This document shows, piece by piece, positions 5,989 through 9,042 of a DNA stretch of 9,042 bases (position 1 is the first letter of the stretch; the number at the start of each line of letters is the position of its first letter). This DNA comes from Acidobacteriaceae bacterium (lineage in GTDB: Bacteria; Acidobacteriota; Terriglobia; Terriglobales; Acidobacteriaceae), in the NCBI GenBank assembly GCA_003156235.1, contig PMGP01000316.1:2695-11736 (forward strand), written 5' to 3'. A program made the translations under genes and the position numbers. The notes beneath the pieces are model-generated. The model was not told the origin of the DNA. It did not search any database and was given only the letters and a program-made list of their open reading frames with translations.

Positions 5989-6414
5989 TTACGGGCGTTG
6001 CTGCACAGCTTCACGGCCCTTCAAGCGGTCATAAAGGTAAAGGTCGCTGGTCGTCCCCAGCGACTCGTTGTACAGATCAATGTCGCCGGTTAATTGCTTC
6101 AATTCTTCGCTGAACCGGTGTATCGCGTGCAACTGGCTGGCCGTGGCAGGAAGCTCTAATTGGTTTGTTTTAATGAACTTCTGATAGCCGCGGTCCAGCA
6201 GCAGGGCCACCCGACCCCCGACCAGCACTCCCGGATGCAGGGCAAAGGCAACCGGCGCAGCCTTGTCCGCGGCAGCCGCCAGAACCGCCCCGGCCCCGTA
6301 CTTAGTCACCAGTACACTGCCTGCGACTTCCGCCCAGGGCGTCACATCGAAGGAGTGTGCGCGCAGCGTTTCCAGAGTCTGATCAAAGTTCGGTACACGG
6401 GCTTTTCGGCTCAT
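5989..6414 (-). CDS. Hypothetical protein, 141 aa, unknown function
   Basis: I do not recognise a named family. The protein begins MSRKARVPNFDQTLETL. It has a compact, mildly hydrophobic Ala/Gly/Val-rich middle (about residues 33-73, including VTKYGAGAVLAAAADKAAP) and a polar helical C-terminal half. That half contains DRGYQKFIKT (about 74-83) and a SEELKQLTGDIDLYNESLG stretch. No signal peptide, clear transmembrane helix or catalytic motif is evident. GGAAGG lies 5 nt before the ATG at 6414. A longer frame opens at 6519, but it lacks such a site. A TTTAAT hexamer (6444-6439, minus) may be its -10 box. The coding-like composition and ribosome binding site support a real gene. It may share a transcript with the PilZ gene 84 nt downstream. 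Confidence 0.75.
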   Translation of the reverse strand: MSRKARVPNFDQTLETLRAHSFDVTPWAEVAGSVLVTKYGAGAVLAAAADKAAPVAFALHPGVLVGGRVALLLDRGYQKFIKTNQLELPATASQLHAIHRFSEELKQLTGDIDLYNESLGTTSDLYLYDRLKGREAVQQRP

Positions 6415-6419
6415 GATGG

Positions 6420-6425
6420 CCTTCC
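6420..6425 (-). promoter_or_regulatory. Shine-Dalgarno GGAAGG selecting the 6414 start
   Basis: GGAAGG on the minus strand lies 5 nt before the ATG at 6414-6412. It argues for the 141-aa product rather than the 176-aa frame opening at 6519. Confidence 0.55.
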
Positions 6426-6509
6426 AGTCTGCGAGGCTATTAAAGCTGTTATCGGCAAGATCTTCTCGAATCTTCACTCTCGCATTCCCAATCTCGCATA
6501 CCGGGAGCA

Positions 6510-6529
6510 CTGACCGCAATTCCGGTCAG
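6510..6529. promoter_or_regulatory. Perfect inverted repeat, candidate operator between divergent genes
   Basis: CTGACCG and CGGTCAG form a 7-bp perfect inverted repeat with a 6-nt centre (CAATTC). It can be extended by GC/GC beyond one A-A mismatch on each side (6507-6532). It lies between the divergent 141-aa gene and the rhodanese gene, where a regulator's operator would be expected. A hairpin in a leader RNA is the alternative. Confidence 0.35.
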
Positions 6530-6575
6530 AGCGAAAATTCGCCGGTAAGCGCAAGCCGCACATTAGTATTGAGTC

Positions 6576-6902
6576 ATGAAAAACGGAATTCCCCAGCTCA
6601 CCGTGAAGGAACTCAAGCGGCGCATCGATGCCGGCGAAGACGTCTACATCCTCGATGTGCGCGAGCCATCCGAGTACCGGATCGCGCAGATCGGCGGAAA
6701 ACTGATTCCGCAGACCGATGTCCCCAATCGCCTCGCCGAGATCGACCGCAACCGCGAGGTCATCGTGCAGTGCCGCAGCGGCGTCCGCTCGCAGCGCATT
6801 GCGGAGTTCCTCAAGCAGCAAGGCTACCCCCGCGTCGTCAACCTCGCCGGCGGCATTTTAGCCTGGGCCGACGAAATCGACCCCAAGATGCAGAAGTACT
6901 GA
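6576..6902 (+). CDS. Single-domain rhodanese (sulfurtransferase)
   Basis: This 108-aa cytoplasmic protein is one complete rhodanese domain. It should carry sulfane sulfur as a persulfide on the active-site Cys and pass it to an acceptor. Visible signatures are LDVREPSEYRIAQIGG (26-41), the active-site loop CRSGVRS with Cys66 (66-72), SQRIAEFLKQQGY (72-84), and VNLAGGILAW (88-97). Six-residue active loops of this kind are typical of GlpE-like and MoeB-associated rhodaneses. The gene is free-standing, so its acceptor cannot be told. No Shine-Dalgarno is seen. A TAGTAT hexamer (6564-6569) lies 6 nt before the ATG, so a leaderless transcript is possible. It is divergent from the 141-aa gene and convergent with the membrane-protein gene. 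Confidence 0.94.
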   Translation: MKNGIPQLTVKELKRRIDAGEDVYILDVREPSEYRIAQIGGKLIPQTDVPNRLAEIDRNREVIVQCRSGVRSQRIAEFLKQQGYPRVVNLAGGILAWADEIDPKMQKY

Positions 6903-6940
6903 GAGGTTTCTCCCGTTTATTCCCGCTGCCCTGCTCAATA

Positions 6941-6956
6941 CTTCGCCTTTGCGAAG
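6941..6956. terminator. Stem-loop between convergent genes, possible bidirectional terminator
   Basis: CTTCGC and GCGAAG form a perfect 6-bp stem with a CTTT loop. It sits 38 nt after the rhodanese stop and 2 nt beyond the stop codon of the convergent membrane-protein gene. The position fits a shared terminator. There is no strong T-run on either side, so the call is tentative. Confidence 0.45.
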
Positions 6957-6958
6957 AT

Positions 6959-7909
6959 TCAGGAGATTCCTTCACTCTTCCCGGATGAACCTCCGGAGGA
7001 TGCCGCGAGGTTCTCTTGACAAGAGAGATATGCGGAAAAATCGCGCCAAACGGTTTCCGCGAAGGTGAGCGCGAAGGCCCTGTAGGCTGAGAAGCAACGT
7101 ACCGCGGCGAACAAAGTGAGGAGAGCGGCGCCCCAGAGAACGGACTCGGCGTAGCTTGGGAAGGAGATGGAACTGGCGAGCGGCTGGAACCGCCAGCATC
7201 CCGTCAGATAGCCGGACCCAACCAGCGTCAGGCTCAGGAACGCTGCGACAATGCGATCAGCCATCGTTTTTACCGGTTCGTGAAAGAAGGCGGCGATAGC
7301 AAAAATCAAGGCAAAAGCGATGGCTGCCAATACCAGAATTGGAATCCAGCACCAAACCTTGGCAGCGCCTCCGCGAATCGACAGCGCCCATCCAACAAGG
7401 TATGCCGAACCCGCGCAAAACGCGCAGCCGAGGCCGCGCATCATCCCATAGATTCCTTCAAACTGCTCCGCATAGTGCGCCGATTTCTTGGCAATCAGAT
7501 AGGAACGCGCCTGGAAGAAAGCGTCTTGACGTTTCTTTGAAATGTCGTTTTCCCCGTCCCCCTCCTTCGTGATTTCGAGGTCGATGCCGAAAATCTTCGT
7601 GACTTGCGCTGCGATCTTCTCCTTCAGCACTTTGGCAAACTTCTTATCGCTGTCGTCCAGAAGCAAATCGGAGGGAGAACGCTGATGTTTTGCCTTGTCG
7701 GTTACCTTTGAGGGCACAATGGAAATCGCAATCGTCTGCAACAAGTGACCGGCAATGTATGCCAGCACCACCATGAACAACGCATTCGAAATATCTTGAC
7801 TGGGCCAGGTTTGTGTAAGGACTCCGACCGGCAGCCATAACAGGCCAAGCAGCAACATGCCGGGAAGCAGATACCCATAGATGTCATAGAAATTGAATTG
7901 TTTAATCAC
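6959..7909 (-). CDS. Multi-pass membrane protein, partner of the DHH phosphoesterase, unknown function
   Basis: This 316-aa product is not recognised as a named family. Predicted layout: TM1 at about 11-33 (YGYLLPGMLLLGLLWLPVGV), TM2 at about 41-63, and a long charged loop at about 64-152. That loop is rich in Lys, Asp and Glu and is probably cytoplasmic. Four more hydrophobic segments follow at about 155-176, 186-208, 219-237 and 253-273, then a polar Ser/Gly-rich tail. No enzymatic motif is evident. The GTG start overlaps the end of the upstream DHH gene by 8 nt (GTGATTAA contains both the start and the TAA stop). GGGAGG lies 9 nt upstream inside the DHH gene, so translation is probably coupled. 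The first-helix pattern with aromatic residues and YLLPG may mark a sensor or anchor, but that is inference. Parts of the gene have lower GC than the flanks. Confidence 0.85.
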   Translation of the reverse strand: MIKQFNFYDIYGYLLPGMLLLGLLWLPVGVLTQTWPSQDISNALFMVVLAYIAGHLLQTIAISIVPSKVTDKAKHQRSPSDLLLDDSDKKFAKVLKEKIAAQVTKIFGIDLEITKEGDGENDISKKRQDAFFQARSYLIAKKSAHYAEQFEGIYGMMRGLGCAFCAGSAYLVGWALSIRGGAAKVWCWIPILVLAAIAFALIFAIAAFFHEPVKTMADRIVAAFLSLTLVGSGYLTGCWRFQPLASSISFPSYAESVLWGAALLTLFAAVRCFSAYRAFALTFAETVWRDFSAYLSCQENLAASSGGSSGKSEGIS

Positions 7910-8879
7910 CCGAGACCGCCTCCCTTGGCATGGATTTGGCGCTGGCGCTGCGAAGGTCGTTCAGGATGGATCCTAGCGTCTGTTGCGCCTCCTGCCGGTC
8001 CTTCAGCAGAACCGAGGCGACGCGCTGGTGTCCGCCTCCACCATAGTGACTGAATATCTGCCCAAGGGGAACACTCCTGAATCGACGCCACGGATTGCGC
8101 ATAGCTGTGATCTTGGCTCCATCGCCGGAATCCATGATCCCCACTGAGTAGCGGGCTTTCGGATAGTCAAGATACGGGGCGTAACGGCTCAAAAGTGCCT
8201 TGCCTGTATCCTCCATATCAAAAACGACAATGCCGTCTTTCTCAAGTCGGGACGCTTTGCGGAAGAGCCGCTGACCGCTTAGGAGGGCTCTGCGCACACT
8301 TTGATAGCACTTTGCTACATGCTGAGAAGCGGCCACCTCTGCCAGACTCTTCGAGCGTAGAGATTCCACCAGGAAACGGCAATACTCGGCAGACGAATCG
8401 CGCAGAAAGCTGAAACTGATGCGGAGCGCCGGGGTATCCCCGAGAACGGCCTCTTCCACAGAATCGTAGCGAGCGCCATCAATGCGGCGTGCCCACTCCA
8501 CCATCTCTCGGAACCTGGGTTCACGGAGAAAACGGAAGCTCTTGCGCCATATCACTTCCGCGCATGAAGACGCGCCGACATCGTAGAGCAGGCTGGCGGA
8601 AGCTCTTCGCTTGGCGTCCGCCTCTAACTCCGGCGTCAAAAAAGTCGTTTGATGATGATCGGCCCAGAAATCCGCGTCCGGATGATAAAGAAAGTCGACT
8701 ACGGCAGCCGGCTTGTCAAGTGGCCGCGTAGTCCAGGTCTCGCGCTCGGAATAGTTGACCGGTACAATCTGCCCGGTCTTCCAACCGTGTTTTCGCTCCA
8801 GATACTCGCAAGCCAGTACGGCGGAAATAACGCCGTCAAAGCACGGAAAATGAAGATAAACGGTGAGATCTTCCGGCAT
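7902..8879 (-). CDS. DHH/DHHA1-family phosphoesterase (NrnB/COG2404-like)
   Basis: This 325-aa protein belongs to the DHH phosphoesterase superfamily, metal-dependent enzymes that cleave short oligonucleotides, cyclic dinucleotides or related phosphoesters. The N-terminal motif is LHFPCFDGVISAVLA (9-23). Here the usual H-x-x-x-D-x-D pattern is H-x-x-C-x-D, as in the CxDG variant of NrnB-like proteins. Asp62 (VVDF) is probably motif II. The namesake DHH is at 74-76 (WADHHQT). Asp148 (LGDTP) is a possible motif IV. The DHHA1 substrate-binding motif GGGGHQRVAS is at 280-289. The set is nearly complete, so activity is plausible, but the substrate cannot be read from sequence. The ATG at 8879 was chosen because AGGTG lies 5 nt upstream. 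A GTG at 8894 would add five residues. It is the first gene of a two-gene unit with the membrane protein. Confidence 0.88.
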   Translation of the reverse strand: MPEDLTVYLHFPCFDGVISAVLACEYLERKHGWKTGQIVPVNYSERETWTTRPLDKPAAVVDFLYHPDADFWADHHQTTFLTPELEADAKRRASASLLYDVGASSCAEVIWRKSFRFLREPRFREMVEWARRIDGARYDSVEEAVLGDTPALRISFSFLRDSSAEYCRFLVESLRSKSLAEVAASQHVAKCYQSVRRALLSGQRLFRKASRLEKDGIVVFDMEDTGKALLSRYAPYLDYPKARYSVGIMDSGDGAKITAMRNPWRRFRSVPLGQIFSHYGGGGHQRVASVLLKDRQEAQQTLGSILNDLRSASAKSMPREAVSGD

Positions 8880-8917
8880 GGCTGCACCTGACACTTACGA
8901 TAACACTTGCATGACTC

Positions 8918-8939
8918 TCAAAACACCCCCAAATGGGGG
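8918..8939 (-). terminator. Intrinsic terminator of the right-edge gene
   Basis: On the minus strand CCCCC-ATTT-GGGGG is followed by TGTTTTGA, a GC stem with a T-rich tail. It lies about 50 nt after the stop codon of the gene entering from the right. It therefore separates that gene from the DHH unit, which needs its own promoter in the short stretch 8880-8920. Confidence 0.7.
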
Positions 8940-8989
8940 CGGAGGGTGCTTCTAGTGCGCTATCTCCACCGGCTTCCCTGTCTCGCCGC

Positions 8990-9042
8990 CTAGCCGTTCT
9001 CCTCCATCTTGCCGAAGATCATTTTGCCGCTGGCGGTTTGCA
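8990..9042 (-). CDS. C-terminal end of an unidentified gene (partial)
   Basis: The minus strand ends with QTASGKMIFGKMEENG and a TAG stop. Sixteen residues are too few for assignment. The SGKMIF pattern loosely resembles the last strand of medium-chain dehydrogenase/quinone oxidoreductase proteins, but this is a guess. The well-placed intrinsic terminator downstream supports a real gene end in this frame. Confidence 0.45.
   Translation of the reverse strand, partial: QTASGKMIFGKMEENG

Noticed and set aside
8880..8920. Promoter of the DHH unit
   Set aside because: TATCGT with a poor TGTTTT at 17 nt is the best pair on the minus strand, and it overlaps the terminator tail. This is too weak to list as a feature.

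Overview
The window is 9 kb of GC-rich, densely packed bacterial chromosome. It holds two 16S rRNA methyltransferase genes, a carboxy-terminal processing peptidase, a tandem PilZ protein, and period-7 intergenic repeats. The overall style resembles Acidobacteriota (Terriglobia-like), but this is inference from style and gene content. No rRNA or marker tree is available here. I saw no tRNA, rRNA, CRISPR array, transposase or integrase.

Layout. Positions 1-508 (-) hold the N-terminal part of rsmD, running off the left edge. Positions 659-1777 (+) encode a divergent M50 (site-2-protease-like) membrane protein with a CBS pair, whose HExxH zinc motif is degraded to RETAR. Positions 1867-2064 (+) are a likely 65-aa two-helix membrane protein with a strong ribosome binding site. 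Positions 2173-3081 (+) are rsmI. Positions 3275-4945 (+) are an exported S41 peptidase with a PDZ domain. Its stop codon overlaps that of the convergent tandem-PilZ gene (4942-5904, -), which lies downstream of an unrecognised 141-aa protein (5989-6414, -). Positions 6576-6902 (+) are a single-domain rhodanese. Positions 6959-8879 (-) are a closed two-gene unit: a DHH/DHHA1 phosphoesterase whose end overlaps the start of a multi-pass membrane protein by 8 nt. The right edge (8990-9042, -) is the last 16 codons of another gene, followed by a good intrinsic terminator.

How the genes relate. RsmD and RsmI both methylate 16S rRNA (G966 and C1402 in E. coli numbering). The pseudo-M50 protein and the S41 peptidase point to envelope proteolysis or its regulation. 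The PilZ protein should respond to cyclic di-GMP. The DHH and membrane-protein pair is the best candidate for an undescribed functional unit. It is set off by lower GC in places, its own boundaries and an overlapping reading-frame junction.

Three intergenic tracts (586-627, 3091-3127, 4929-4955) carry tandem heptamers. Read on the minus strand in one register they share the consensus YAGKGNN. They resemble in form the STRR heptamers of cyanobacteria. One of them supplies the stop codons of both converging genes. The longest stretch without a confident gene is 1778-2172. It holds the small membrane ORF and one GAA-loop hairpin.
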